A stretch of 64,000 nucleotides of DNA. Origin: an uncultured Anaeroplasmataceae bacterium. Lineage in GTDB: Bacteria > Bacillota_I > Bacilli_A > Acholeplasmatales > Anaeroplasmataceae. A program made the position numbers and the translations under genes. The notes beneath the pieces were generated by a model. That model saw only the letters and a list, made by a program, of their open reading frames with translations. It had not been told where the DNA came from and ran no database searches. Below are positions 7,692 to 16,423 of the stretch, one piece after another. Location: assembly GCA_934229535.1 (NCBI GenBank), contig CAKQDS010000004.1:1-64000 (forward strand). Direction: 5' to 3'. Position 1 is the stretch's first letter; each line of letters starts with the position of its first letter.

Positions 7692-9911
7692 ATGAAAATT
7701 AAAAAAATTTCGTTAGTTGCATTAGGATTATGTTCAGTACTAGCTATTGCTGGATGTAAAAAAGATCCTGCAACTAGCAATGGTGCTACTTCTGGTAATA
7801 CCCAAAGTTCTGGTAATACTCAGTCAAGTAGTTCAAGTTCAAAAGGCTATGTTATTCCAACTGTTAGCCAAGAAAACGCTGGAACAAAGGGAGCAAAGGT
7901 TGATGTTATGATCAACTATAAGAAGAGTGATAGTTTATCATATGGTGTAAGCTATACAGGCGCTTCTGCTTATTCTAACCCAATTGAAAAATCTACTTAT
8001 CAACCAGGAGATATTCTTCCAACATGGAAAGAATTCGGTAAAATGAATGGTGTTGAAATCCGTGATGTTGCTGATTATTCAGTACATACTGATGACAACC
8101 AATATGATAAGATTTATGTTTCACCAACATCAGGCACAAAGTTTGTTACAACTGTATCATCTAATAATGATAAGGGCCAATCAGCAACAGTTGATTTATG
8201 GATGAATTCAGCTGCAAATATGGATAAGGTAGCTGCAAATGGTGACTTATTAAACTTACTTAAATATTTAGACAATTATATGCCTAATTTTAAGAAATGG
8301 TTATATGCAAACCCAGAAGTTGCAAAACAATTAATTAATGATAAAAATGAAATGTATGTTGTACCTTATTTTGATGGTAAGGATTCAATCGAGAAGATGT
8401 TCTTAATGGATACTAATATGACTAAGAAACTTCTAGATGATGATAGTGCTGTTTATGATACAACTGATACTATTACTACTGCATATGAAAAATTCTTACC
8501 AAAATATCAAAATGAGAAGATTGCTGTTATTGGTGTTGATGGTAAGAAGACAGATATCACTGTAACTTCTACTGAAAACATTATTGACAAGCAAAATGCT
8601 TTAACTGTTAAGAACGGTCAAACTTTAACAACTGCTTTAAAGGATTACTTAAAGGCAACTTATGGTGAGTATGTTGGACCTGGTAAAATTTATGAAAAAC
8701 TTTCTGATATTTATGTATCAAAAAATGCATGCTATAATGCTGATGAATTAGTTGCTTTAATGCGTTGCGTTAAGACAAATTCTAAGTTATTAACAGGTAC
8801 AACTGATAAGAAGGTTACTGTTTTATCACCACGTGAGGATAAGAACAGCCGTGCAAACAACATTGTTCAATTTGCTTCAATTTGGGGTATTCAAGGTTTA
8901 ACTTCTGAAAAAGATTATTTATATTTTGATGCTAATGGTGAACTTCATGATGCTAGAACTGAAGAAGAGACATATACTGTTGGTTTAGCTAATCTTCATA
9001 AGCTATATAGTGAAGGCTTAATCCTTGAAAATTATGCTACTAAGATTAATGGAAAGACAAACTTCGCTAAGACATTGATCCCTCAAAGTCAATTATTTAT
9101 GGAATATGATTATAATGCAACATCTGCTCAATATAATGCACCAGATGAATATCAAAGTGGTACTTCTGGATCTAAGACAGATGGATTTATGCCAATTCTT
9201 TCTCCAGTAACTATTTGGAAAGAAGACGATCATACAACTTATAAATATACTCGTCACTCTGAGGATACTCGTGCATTAAAGTCTGGTGGTTGGGTTGTTC
9301 CTAAGAATAGTGATAATATTGCTGGTGCTTTAGCTGTTATTGATTCTATTTTTACAACTGAAGGTGCAAATTTACAAGACTTTGGTCCAGCTGCATATCG
9401 TGATGGCGATAAGACAGTTACATTACCAAATGGTGTTGTTGCTCCAAAGATTAATCCACTTGTTTTAGAGGATATTTATACAGGCGATAATAAGTCACTT
9501 GGATGGAACAACTGGTATCGTTGCTTTGTTGGTTCAACTCAAGGTATTGGACATGTACGTAGTGATGCATTAGATTATCAAGTTACAAATGCTAGTGGTC
9601 AAGTTGGATTAAACAATGTTACAGCTGCTGTTGCTACTGGTGTTATGTCATTAGCTGTTAGTACAAATCCTAATGGATTTAATAAGTGTGTTCCTACATT
9701 CTGGAGTTTATCTTCTACTGATAATGAGAACTTAAAGGCTAGCGAAGATAATACATATTTCACAACTTTATGGAAGAATGAATTATCATATACAGGATAT
9801 CATGGAATTGTTAGAGATGGTTTAACTGCTGATAAGTTATCTGAAATTAAGGGACATTTTGAAAAACAAAATCAAGTATATCTTGAAACTTATAAATTAT
9901 ATCTTGTTTAA
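7692..9911 (+). CDS. Extracellular solute-binding lipoprotein of the pectin importer
   Basis: A lipoprotein signal peptide (basic MKIKK, hydrophobic core, lipobox LAIAGC with Cys22) is followed by a Ser/Gly/Asn/Thr-rich linker and a large family 1 (LplA-like) binding domain. At 739 residues it is clearly longer than the usual 430-560 residue LplA group, suggesting an extra insertion or a large ligand. Ala, Thr and Lys codon use is strongly biased (aag, gct), consistent with high expression. It follows the two permeases and is followed by a strong intercistronic hairpin. Pectic oligosaccharide as ligand is inferred from context. Confidence 0.88.
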   Translation: MKIKKISLVALGLCSVLAIAGCKKDPATSNGATSGNTQSSGNTQSSSSSSKGYVIPTVSQENAGTKGAKVDVMINYKKSDSLSYGVSYTGASAYSNPIEKSTYQPGDILPTWKEFGKMNGVEIRDVADYSVHTDDNQYDKIYVSPTSGTKFVTTVSSNNDKGQSATVDLWMNSAANMDKVAANGDLLNLLKYLDNYMPNFKKWLYANPEVAKQLINDKNEMYVVPYFDGKDSIEKMFLMDTNMTKKLLDDDSAVYDTTDTITTAYEKFLPKYQNEKIAVIGVDGKKTDITVTSTENIIDKQNALTVKNGQTLTTALKDYLKATYGEYVGPGKIYEKLSDIYVSKNACYNADELVALMRCVKTNSKLLTGTTDKKVTVLSPREDKNSRANNIVQFASIWGIQGLTSEKDYLYFDANGELHDARTEEETYTVGLANLHKLYSEGLILENYATKINGKTNFAKTLIPQSQLFMEYDYNATSAQYNAPDEYQSGTSGSKTDGFMPILSPVTIWKEDDHTTYKYTRHSEDTRALKSGGWVVPKNSDNIAGALAVIDSIFTTEGANLQDFGPAAYRDGDKTVTLPNGVVAPKINPLVLEDIYTGDNKSLGWNNWYRCFVGSTQGIGHVRSDALDYQVTNASGQVGLNNVTAAVATGVMSLAVSTNPNGFNKCVPTFWSLSSTDNENLKASEDNTYFTTLWKNELSYTGYHGIVRDGLTADKLSEIKGHFEKQNQVYLETYKLYLV

Positions 9912-9925
9912 TTTTATTTAGGAAG

Positions 9926-9957
9926 TGTTGTGCATAGAATTAAATCTATGCACAACA
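9926..9957 (+). other. Strong intercistronic hairpin after the binding protein gene
   Basis: A perfect 13-bp stem, 9926-9938 with 9945-9957, and a 6-base loop. No immediate T run follows and the operon clearly continues, so it more likely protects the 3' end of the binding-protein message or causes partial termination, allowing more binding protein than downstream products. Confidence 0.7.
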
Positions 9958-9981
9958 ATTTCCGATTTTTTGGAGGTTGAA

Positions 9982-10650
9982 ATGAAAAATACTCTAAATA
10001 AATTTAACAAAATTATTGTTTTCAGCTTTGGAATTGCTGCTGCTTTAATTTTAGTTACTTCATTGGTTTATTTTGATTGCTTTACGAATTTGGCAACGGA
10101 TTATTTAAATGGTGAATTGGACACCATAACTGCTAGAACTACTAAAAGTGTTTTAGTGGCATTTTATGGAGATAGTGATACTGCAATTGCTATGTGGCAT
10201 AATGTAGATGATTTTTATCGAACTGCTCAAGCATTTAATCAGTCTTTGTATGCTTTCTCTATAGTAATGTTTGTTACATTTGCTATAACTTTGATTGCTT
10301 CAAATCATTCTAGAATTAAATTTTTCTTATCAAATTTAATTGTTGGTGTTACAGCTAATGTATTTGCTATAATTTATTCTATTGTAATTCTTACAAAGAA
10401 TTTTAATGTAGCTTCATTATTCAATAAATATAAAACTGAGTTATCTGTATATGATACTGTTACAGTTGTTGGCTGGAGTGCTGCTACTAGTTATGCAAAA
10501 GGTGGAACTTTAGAACAATATTTTGTTTTGAAAGATTCTGCATCAATACTTACGACTGTTGCTTTAATTTTATTCATAATTGTTGCTGCTGTTAATCTTG
10601 CTTTTACCATTTTAAAATTTATTTATACAAATAGAAAGGTGGAAGAGTAA
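9982..10650 (+). CDS. Small membrane protein of the pectin importer operon, function unknown
   Basis: No family recognised. 222 residues with about four membrane segments: one near the N terminus (IIVFSFGIAAALILVTSLVYF), then a predicted extracytoplasmic stretch of about 70 residues, two adjacent segments (IVMFVTFAITLIAS; FLSNLIVGVTANVFAIIYSIVIL), another soluble loop, and a final segment (ILTTVALILFIIVAAVNLAF). The start is ATG 9982, with TGGAGG 6 bases upstream, rather than the in-frame upstream start at 9925 that lies inside the hairpin. It shares topology, though no clear sequence identity, with the protein at 12362-13018. It overlaps the next gene by one base (TAATG). Confidence 0.8.
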   Translation: MKNTLNKFNKIIVFSFGIAAALILVTSLVYFDCFTNLATDYLNGELDTITARTTKSVLVAFYGDSDTAIAMWHNVDDFYRTAQAFNQSLYAFSIVMFVTFAITLIASNHSRIKFFLSNLIVGVTANVFAIIYSIVILTKNFNVASLFNKYKTELSVYDTVTVVGWSAATSYAKGGTLEQYFVLKDSASILTTVALILFIIVAAVNLAFTILKFIYTNRKVEE

Positions 10651-11234
10651 TGAATACTGAATTAGAAAATATTGAATCTTCTGAAAAAATCGAAATTCCT
10701 CAAAATGTTAAAGTTGAGAAAATGAGATATCAGAAAAATTCTTTATCTTATATGCTTGGATTTGCTGGAATTGGGTTTTCAATTTTTGCTGCATTTATTT
10801 TGCTGAATTCCCTAACACCAGATATATATACAATATTCAAAATTTTATTAAATATTGTTATTTTACTTTTTGGCTTTATGTGCTGTGAAAATGTTAAAAA
10901 TTATCGTGAAAAATCTGCTTACATGATGCTTGGTATTGCAGGTGTTTGCGTTGCTAGAATATTCTTTGGTCCTGTAATGCTTTTTAAATATTATAGTAAG
11001 TATTTGACATTTATGGAGGATGGAATTCTTCAAACTGACGAAAATGCTATTGTTTCTAAATGGTTAGGTTCAAGTATTATAGAAAAATCTGGCTTTTTAA
11101 CACCAAATGGTTATGTTAGAGCTATATTGGCAATTGTAGGGCTTGTAGGTGCTGCTTTATGTTTTGTATTTGCCGCTGTAATTTGTATTAGAAAATCTAA
11201 AGTGCTAAAAAAGCTTTTAGCTGAGAATAAGTAG
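10650..11234 (+). CDS. Small membrane protein of the pectin importer operon, function unknown
   Basis: No family recognised. 194 residues: a charged cytoplasmic N terminus of about 35 residues (Glu/Lys-rich), two close membrane segments (YMLGFAGIGFSIFAAFILLN; FKILLNIVILLFGFMCCENV), a third (YMMLGIAGVCVARIFFGPV), a soluble stretch, and a C-terminal segment (AILAIVGLVGAALCFVFAAVIC) ending in a basic tail. It overlaps its upstream neighbour by one base and lies 15 bp from the ATPase gene, so it is translationally linked to the importer. Confidence 0.8.
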   Translation: MNTELENIESSEKIEIPQNVKVEKMRYQKNSLSYMLGFAGIGFSIFAAFILLNSLTPDIYTIFKILLNIVILLFGFMCCENVKNYREKSAYMMLGIAGVCVARIFFGPVMLFKYYSKYLTFMEDGILQTDENAIVSKWLGSSIIEKSGFLTPNGYVRAILAIVGLVGAALCFVFAAVICIRKSKVLKKLLAENK

Positions 11235-11249
11235 GAGGTTTTGTTAGAT

Positions 11250-12350
11250 ATGTCTGATGTTATTTTAAGAAATGTAAACAAAATTTATCCTAATGGTGTA
11301 CAAGCTGTTTTTGATTTCAATATTGAAATTGAACATGGTGAATTTATTGTTTTAGCTGGTCCATCTGGTTGTGGAAAGTCAACAACACTTCGTATGATTG
11401 CTGGACTTGAGGAAATAAGCTCAGGTGATTTAATCATTAATGGTAAGCGTGTTAATGATGTTGCACCACGTGATCGTGATATTGCAATGGTTTTCCAAAA
11501 TTATGCTTTGTATGCACATATGACTGTTTATCAAAATTTGGCTTTCTCATTAACTATTAGAAAGGTTGATTCTGACGAAATTCACGTTAGAGTAATGAAG
11601 GCTGCTGAAATTTTAGGTCTTACTCCGTATTTAAATAGAAAACCAAAACAATTATCTGGTGGTCAACGTCAAAGAGTTGCTGTAGGTCGTTCAATTGTTA
11701 GAAACCCAGTTGTTTTCTTATTTGATGAACCTCTATCTAACTTGGATGCAAAACTTCGTGGTACAATGCGTAAGGAAATTATGCTTCTTCATAAGAGATT
11801 AAATTCAACTTTCGTATATGTTACTCACGACCAAATTGAGGCTTTAACTCTTGCTGATCGTATTGTTGTAATGGCTGATGGTAGAGTTCAACAAATTGCT
11901 TCTCCAAAAGAGATGTTTGATTGCCCTGTAAATTTGTTCGTTGCAGGCTTTATTGGAACTCCTCCTATGAATTTCTATAATGGTGAAATTACACCTGATG
12001 GCTATTTCTTACATATTGATGGAACTAAGATTAAGTTGAATGATGTTCAACGTGAAGCTTTATTTGATAAGGGCTATGCTGGAAAGCGTGTTGTAATGGC
12101 TTCTCGTCCTGATTATGTTTATGTTGATGATGCAATGTTATCTGAAAATGTTGATTCTACAATTCAAATTGATGTTGATTATACTGAATTTTTAGGTGCT
12201 TATTCATTGATATATGGTATGTTTGGTGGCGAAAACATTATTGCGAAAGTTAATGATCGCTTTGATACATCTGATCGACAAATTAAAGCTTGCTTTGAAA
12301 TGAAGAAAGTTCATTTTTATGATGTTGATTCAACAAATGTTATTGTATAG
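11250..12350 (+). CDS. Sugar ABC transporter ATPase, MsmK/UgpC type
   Basis: Powers the importer. Walker A GPSGCGKST (residues 37-45), Q-loop in MVFQNYALYAHM, signature LSGGQRQRVAVGR, Walker B VFLFDEPLSNLDAKLR, H-loop VYVTHDQIEAL, then the C-terminal OB-type regulatory domain typical of MsmK/UgpC/MalK (366 residues). The start is ATG 11250, 11 bases after AGGAGG; an upstream TTG at 11241 is too close to the SD. Many CUT1 systems in Bacillota share one unlinked MsmK; here the ATPase is encoded inside the operon, between accessory membrane protein genes. Confidence 0.92.
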   Translation: MSDVILRNVNKIYPNGVQAVFDFNIEIEHGEFIVLAGPSGCGKSTTLRMIAGLEEISSGDLIINGKRVNDVAPRDRDIAMVFQNYALYAHMTVYQNLAFSLTIRKVDSDEIHVRVMKAAEILGLTPYLNRKPKQLSGGQRQRVAVGRSIVRNPVVFLFDEPLSNLDAKLRGTMRKEIMLLHKRLNSTFVYVTHDQIEALTLADRIVVMADGRVQQIASPKEMFDCPVNLFVAGFIGTPPMNFYNGEITPDGYFLHIDGTKIKLNDVQREALFDKGYAGKRVVMASRPDYVYVDDAMLSENVDSTIQIDVDYTEFLGAYSLIYGMFGGENIIAKVNDRFDTSDRQIKACFEMKKVHFYDVDSTNVIV

Positions 12351-12361
12351 GTGGTGTGTTT

Positions 12362-13018
12362 ATGGAAAAAAATAAAAAAAATGTATTCGTGATTTTTTGC
12401 GAATTTATAAAAAAGTGTTGGTTGAATTTTATTGATTCTTTCAAATATAATCCATCTAAGATTGCTACAATAATTTTACTTATACCTTGTATTGTTTTGG
12501 GATTTTGCTTAACATTCCACTTTACAGCTTCAAAAGCGTTCGTTACATATAATTCAACTATTCAATATGTAAGAATTACTAATGGTGAAATAACTGTTCC
12601 TGATTGGTTTGTTGCTTCATCAGCAACTGCTGATAGAGCTAGAGAATATGCTCAATCAATTGCAGTTTCTTTACATTCAGGATTCCAACTATTTGCATTA
12701 ATGGTTTTAGGTGCTGTAATGATGTTCGTTGCTATGAATGTATCTTCTAAACGTAATTTAGGTTCATCTATTCAGGCAACTTTGTGTACTGCTGCAATAA
12801 TTTTATTTGGTATATTCTGGATTATGAATTTTACTAGAACTAATTATATTTATAATGTTGCAAAATATACTGAACTTCAAGGTACCAAGTATTCTATAAC
12901 AAGTAGTACAAATATGGTTTCAATAATTTGTGTTATAATTGCAATGATATCATCTGTTGTAGGTACTATATTATCATACATCTTTAGAGATAAGACTTAT
13001 AAAAAGGAAAAAATGTAA
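12362..13018 (+). CDS. Small membrane protein of the pectin importer operon, function unknown
   Basis: No family recognised. 218 residues with a basic N terminus, a first membrane segment (IATIILLIPCIVLGFCLTFHF), about 75 residues probably outside the cell, two middle segments (FQLFALMVLGAVMMFVAMNV; ATLCTAAIILFGIFWIMNF), a second outer loop, and a last segment (MVSIICVIIAMISSVVGTIL). This mirrors the layout of the protein at 9982-10650. The ATG at 12362 is preceded by AGGTGGTG overlapping the ATPase stop. The next gene starts 2 bp after its stop. Confidence 0.8.
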   Translation: MEKNKKNVFVIFCEFIKKCWLNFIDSFKYNPSKIATIILLIPCIVLGFCLTFHFTASKAFVTYNSTIQYVRITNGEITVPDWFVASSATADRAREYAQSIAVSLHSGFQLFALMVLGAVMMFVAMNVSSKRNLGSSIQATLCTAAIILFGIFWIMNFTRTNYIYNVAKYTELQGTKYSITSSTNMVSIICVIIAMISSVVGTILSYIFRDKTYKKEKM

Positions 13019-13020
13019 TT

Positions 13021-13626
13021 ATGAATAGAGAAAAGAAGAAATTTGATGATAAACAATTACAGGATTCTACTAATCCATATAAATCTGATTTTTTATCTAA
13101 AATTCCGTCTTGGCTCAAAATTCTTATATTGAAATATTGGGCAGCTGCGGCTGCCGTTTTCTTTGTAGGAATAGGTGGCGATTTTTTAGGACTTGATTGG
13201 TCAAAAATTAACGATGCTAATGCTGGTTGGTTAGCTATTGATTTAGGTATAAGATTTTTCACTTTATTAACTTTGTTTTTAGCGCTTGTAATGAATTATA
13301 TAGTTAAAATGTTCGCCTTAATGTTTCATAATAGTCGTGAAAATTGTAAGAAATACTTATTTGTTTCTAGAAAAGGATTTTTAGGATTTTTAATGAACAT
13401 TGGCTATAATTTATTAATTATGTTTCCTATTTTCTTTACAACTGTTTTAATTGCAAAATATAATTTACTACCAAGTATTTTCGGTAATGACACAAATTGG
13501 GGATTAGAGCCCTTTTCTATGGGACTTTTCTATATATTCTATGATTTCATCTTTTTATTTATAAAAAATGTAATCGTTCATTTATATAAGGTTCATAGAG
13601 TAAAAAAAATAAATAATGCAGAGTGA
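13021..13626 (+). CDS. Small membrane protein of the pectin importer operon, function unknown
   Basis: No family recognised. 201 residues, with a Lys-rich cytoplasmic N terminus of about 35 residues, then about five hydrophobic segments (ILILKYWAAAAAVFFVGIGG; FFTLLTLFLALVMNYIV; LLIMFPIFFTTVLIA; MGLFYIFYDFIFLFIKNV). Topology recalls small membrane partners found beside pectin ABC genes (YesL-like), but I see no diagnostic YesL motif. It lies between the upstream membrane protein and the polygalacturonase with gaps of 2 and 5 bp. Confidence 0.8.
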   Translation: MNREKKKFDDKQLQDSTNPYKSDFLSKIPSWLKILILKYWAAAAAVFFVGIGGDFLGLDWSKINDANAGWLAIDLGIRFFTLLTLFLALVMNYIVKMFALMFHNSRENCKKYLFVSRKGFLGFLMNIGYNLLIMFPIFFTTVLIAKYNLLPSIFGNDTNWGLEPFSMGLFYIFYDFIFLFIKNVIVHLYKVHRVKKINNAE

Positions 13627-13631
13627 GGTAA

Positions 13632-15188
13632 ATGATGAAGTATAAGGTTATTTTTTTATCAGCAAGAAGTGCTACAATTGAACTTCAAAATGATTTTGTA
13701 TTTGAAACTGATAAGGAATATGATATTTTCTTAAATGATGAATTATATTTGAAAGGAAATAAGAAGAACATTATTTCTCTTTTCGACTTAAATCCAAATA
13801 CAAAATATAAATTAAGTGTTGTTTATGATGGTGAAGAATTTTGTGATTCATTCAAAACACTTGACGAATATGTTACGCTTGACGTTAAAAAATTTGGTGC
13901 TAAGGGTGACGGAAAAACTCTTGATACTAATGCAATAGAAGCTTGTATTCTTGCTTGTCCTGATAATGGACGTGTTTATTTTCCAGATGGAGAATATTAT
14001 ACTGGTCCAATCTTTTTAAAGAGTAATATTACTATTGAGCTTGCTCCTAATGCGCATTTGATTGGTGATGTTGATCGAAATCATTATCCAATTTTACCAG
14101 GTATGACATATACTACTGATGAAAGTGATGAATATAATTTAGGAAGCTGGGAAGGTAATCCGCTAGATTGCTTTGCATCAATAATAACAGGTATTAATGT
14201 TTCCAATGTTAAAATTATCGGTAGAGGTATTATTGATGGCAATGCCCAAAATTCTGATTGGTGGGTTGATGTTCGTCAAAAGAGAATTGCTTGGCGTCCA
14301 CGTGGTGTTTTCTTAAATCATTGCCACAATATCGAATTTCAAGGTGTGACAGTTACAAATACTCCATCTTGGAATTTACATCCATATTTTTCTGAAGATA
14401 TTCGTTTTATAGATATGAAGCTAATATCACCTAAAAATTCTCCTAATACAGATGGTTGTGATCCAGAATCATGTACTAATGTTGATATTATTGGCGTTTA
14501 TTTTTCTGTTGGTGATGATTGTATTGCTATTAAATCAGGAAAGATTTTTATGGGTAGAAAATATAAATTACCATCATCAAATTTCAATATTCGTAACTGT
14601 TCAATGAACTTTGGGCATGGAGCAGTTGTTCTTGGTAGTGAAATGAGTGGTGGAATTAAAGATATCAAGGTAAGCCAATGCTTATTTAATCATACTGATA
14701 GGGGCTTACGAATTAAAACAAGACGTGGTCGAGGTAAGGATGCAATTATTGATGATATTTTATTTGAAAATATTAAAATGGTTGATGTATTAACACCACT
14801 TGTTATTAATATGTTCTATTTTTGTGATCCGGATGGTAAAACAGAATATGTTTATTCAAAGGATAAGCTTCCAGTAGATGATAGAACTCCTTATTTGGGT
14901 AGATTCCATTTTAAGAATATTGATGCAACTAATGTTAATGTTGCAGCTGGTGCTTTTTATGGTCTTCCTGAACAGCCTATCGATGAAATTGTTTGCGAAA
15001 ACATTAATTTCCATTATGCTAGTGAACCTGTTAGTGGTACGCCAGCAATGATGAGCTTTACTGAGCCTATGAAAGGCAAGGGCTTATTATTTAATTATGT
15101 TAATAAGGTTAAGCTTATTAATGTTAATTTTGAAGGCTTGAAAGATGAAAAATATGAATTTAATTTTGTAAAAGAAATTAAATATTAG
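13632..15188 (+). CDS. Cytoplasmic polygalacturonase (GH28), exo type likely
   Basis: Hydrolyses alpha-1,4-galacturonan. Residues 1-75 form a small fibronectin-III-like module, and the GH28 beta-helix follows. All catalytic signatures are intact: NTDGCD (272-277), GDDC (294-297), GHG (328-330) and RIK (360-362), giving the three catalytic aspartates and the subsite residues. There is no signal peptide, so it works on imported oligomers. The N-terminal module plus beta-helix is typical of exo-acting bacterial enzymes. It closes the pectin operon and is followed by a terminator. Two adjacent ATGs (13632, 13635) are both compatible with the GAGGT SD. Confidence 0.93.
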   Translation: MMKYKVIFLSARSATIELQNDFVFETDKEYDIFLNDELYLKGNKKNIISLFDLNPNTKYKLSVVYDGEEFCDSFKTLDEYVTLDVKKFGAKGDGKTLDTNAIEACILACPDNGRVYFPDGEYYTGPIFLKSNITIELAPNAHLIGDVDRNHYPILPGMTYTTDESDEYNLGSWEGNPLDCFASIITGINVSNVKIIGRGIIDGNAQNSDWWVDVRQKRIAWRPRGVFLNHCHNIEFQGVTVTNTPSWNLHPYFSEDIRFIDMKLISPKNSPNTDGCDPESCTNVDIIGVYFSVGDDCIAIKSGKIFMGRKYKLPSSNFNIRNCSMNFGHGAVVLGSEMSGGIKDIKVSQCLFNHTDRGLRIKTRRGRGKDAIIDDILFENIKMVDVLTPLVINMFYFCDPDGKTEYVYSKDKLPVDDRTPYLGRFHFKNIDATNVNVAAGAFYGLPEQPIDEIVCENINFHYASEPVSGTPAMMSFTEPMKGKGLLFNYVNKVKLINVNFEGLKDEKYEFNFVKEIKY

Positions 15189-15199
15189 TTGAATTGTAA

Positions 15200-15225
15200 A
15201 ACAGCTTTTATCGAGCTGTTTTTAT
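15200..15225 (+). terminator. Terminator of the pectin operon
   Basis: 8-bp stem AAACAGCT (15200-15207) / AGCTGTTT (15215-15222), with T-rich sequence after it. Confidence 0.8.
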
Positions 15226-15289
15226 TTACTTCAAAAGAAAAAAAACGCTAACATAATAAGCGATTTTTGTTTATAAATGTATAATTTCG

Positions 15290-15298
15290 TGGTATAAT
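15290..15298 (+). promoter_or_regulatory. Extended -10 promoter for rpiB-upp-atp
   Basis: TGGTATAAT (TG at 15290-15291, TATAAT 15293-15298). The -35 region (TTTATA at 15270) is poor, so the TG extension probably matters. The predicted start is near 15305, which argues against the TTG at 15309 as the rpiB start. Confidence 0.6.
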
Positions 15299-15332
15299 AA
15301 AATGGACTTTGAAAAGTAAGGATAGTGATAAA

Positions 15333-15782
15333 ATGACAATTTCTATAGGTTCAGATCATGCTGCACTTGACCTAAAAAATGAATTACGTAATTATCTGGA
15401 AAATGCCGGTTACTTAGTAATTGATAGAGGTACCTATACTAAGGAAAGCTGCGATTATCCGGATTACGGACATGCGGTCGCTGTTGATGTTAGAGACCAT
15501 ATTGCAGATCGTGGTATTGTTATATGTGCTACTGGTATTGGTATGTCAATTGTTGCAAATAAGGTGAAGAATGTACGTTGTGCTTTAGTTGATAATGTTG
15601 AATTTGCTAGATTAACTAGAGAACATAACGATACTAATGTTTTAGCTCTTGGTGCTAAGGCGGTTAATGAGGATTTAGCAAAGCAAATTGTGGCTGCTTG
15701 GCTTGAAACACCTTTTTCAAATGAAGAAAGACATCAAAGAAGAATTGATAAAATTACCAAATATGAGGAGAATAGCTTATGA
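15333..15782 (+). CDS. rpiB: Ribose-5-phosphate isomerase B
   Basis: Interconverts ribose-5-phosphate and ribulose-5-phosphate (RpiB/LacAB family). It starts MTISIGSDHAALDLK with the GSDHA loop, has the DYPDYGHAVA motif and the active-site loop VICATGIGMSIVANKV (catalytic Cys), and NVLALGA. The start is taken as ATG 15333, giving 149 residues, the usual family length; an upstream TTG (15309) would sit only about four bases from the predicted transcription start. The stop overlaps the upp start by four bases (ATGA). It is a neighbour of upp and atp, as in Bacillus. Confidence 0.92.
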   Translation: MTISIGSDHAALDLKNELRNYLENAGYLVIDRGTYTKESCDYPDYGHAVAVDVRDHIADRGIVICATGIGMSIVANKVKNVRCALVDNVEFARLTREHNDTNVLALGAKAVNEDLAKQIVAAWLETPFSNEERHQRRIDKITKYEENSL

Positions 15783-16423
15783 GTGAAAAATATGTAATGC
15801 CTAATACTTTAGTTTTAAATCATCCTATGATTGAGCATAAAATGTCTACTATTAGAGACAAAAATACATCTATGAAGGAATTTACTAGAAATGTATATGA
15901 GGTTTCTTTATTGGTTGCGTACAAGGTAAGTGAAAATTTTTTATTAAAGGAAAAAGAAATTGAAACACCAATTTGTAAATGCAAATCACATGTTTTAGCT
16001 AAAGATATTATTATTGTTCCAATTTTAAGAGCTGGACTTGGCTTTGTTGATGGCTTTAGAGAAATAATTCCTGAAGCAAGAGTTGGTTATCTAGGAATGT
16101 ATCGTGATGAACAAACTTTAAAGCCTATTGAATATTGTGATAGATTACCTAAGGATTTATCTGGTTTTACGGTAATTATTTCAGATCCAATGCTTGCTAC
16201 TGGTGGAAGTGCATTACTTGCGATTGATGCTGTAAAGGCACGTGGAGCTAAAGATATAATTTTTGCTGGACTTGTAGGAGCACCTGAAGGTGTTGATGCT
16301 GTTTATTCTAAGCATCCAGATGTTAAGGTTGTTTTAGCAACTCTTGATGAAAAATTAAACGAACATGGTTATATTGTCCCTGGTCTTGGTGATTGTGGCG
16401 ATAGACTATATGGTAAGAATTAA
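15779..16423 (+). CDS. upp: Uracil phosphoribosyltransferase
   Basis: Salvages uracil to UMP using PRPP. 214 residues with ILRAGLGFVDG, the PRPP-binding motif IISDPMLATGGSA and the C-terminal uracil-binding PGLGDCGDRLYG. It is translationally coupled to rpiB (ATGA overlap) and shares one base with the next gene (TAATG). Position just before the ATP synthase operon is conserved in many Bacillota. Confidence 0.95.
   Translation: MSEKYVMPNTLVLNHPMIEHKMSTIRDKNTSMKEFTRNVYEVSLLVAYKVSENFLLKEKEIETPICKCKSHVLAKDIIIVPILRAGLGFVDGFREIIPEARVGYLGMYRDEQTLKPIEYCDRLPKDLSGFTVIISDPMLATGGSALLAIDAVKARGAKDIIFAGLVGAPEGVDAVYSKHPDVKVVLATLDEKLNEHGYIVPGLGDCGDRLYGKN

Noticed and set aside
12984..13262. Minus-strand ORF of 92 codons opposite the membrane protein at 13021
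   Set aside because: It is a shadow of a well-supported plus-strand gene with good SD and operon position; no SD or homology is visible for the minus-strand frame.
15240..15253. Cre-like AAAAAACGCTAACA upstream of rpiB-upp-atp
   Set aside because: Two mismatches at the important TG end (12 of 14), in an A-rich run; too weak to call, and it may be part of a small hairpin instead.
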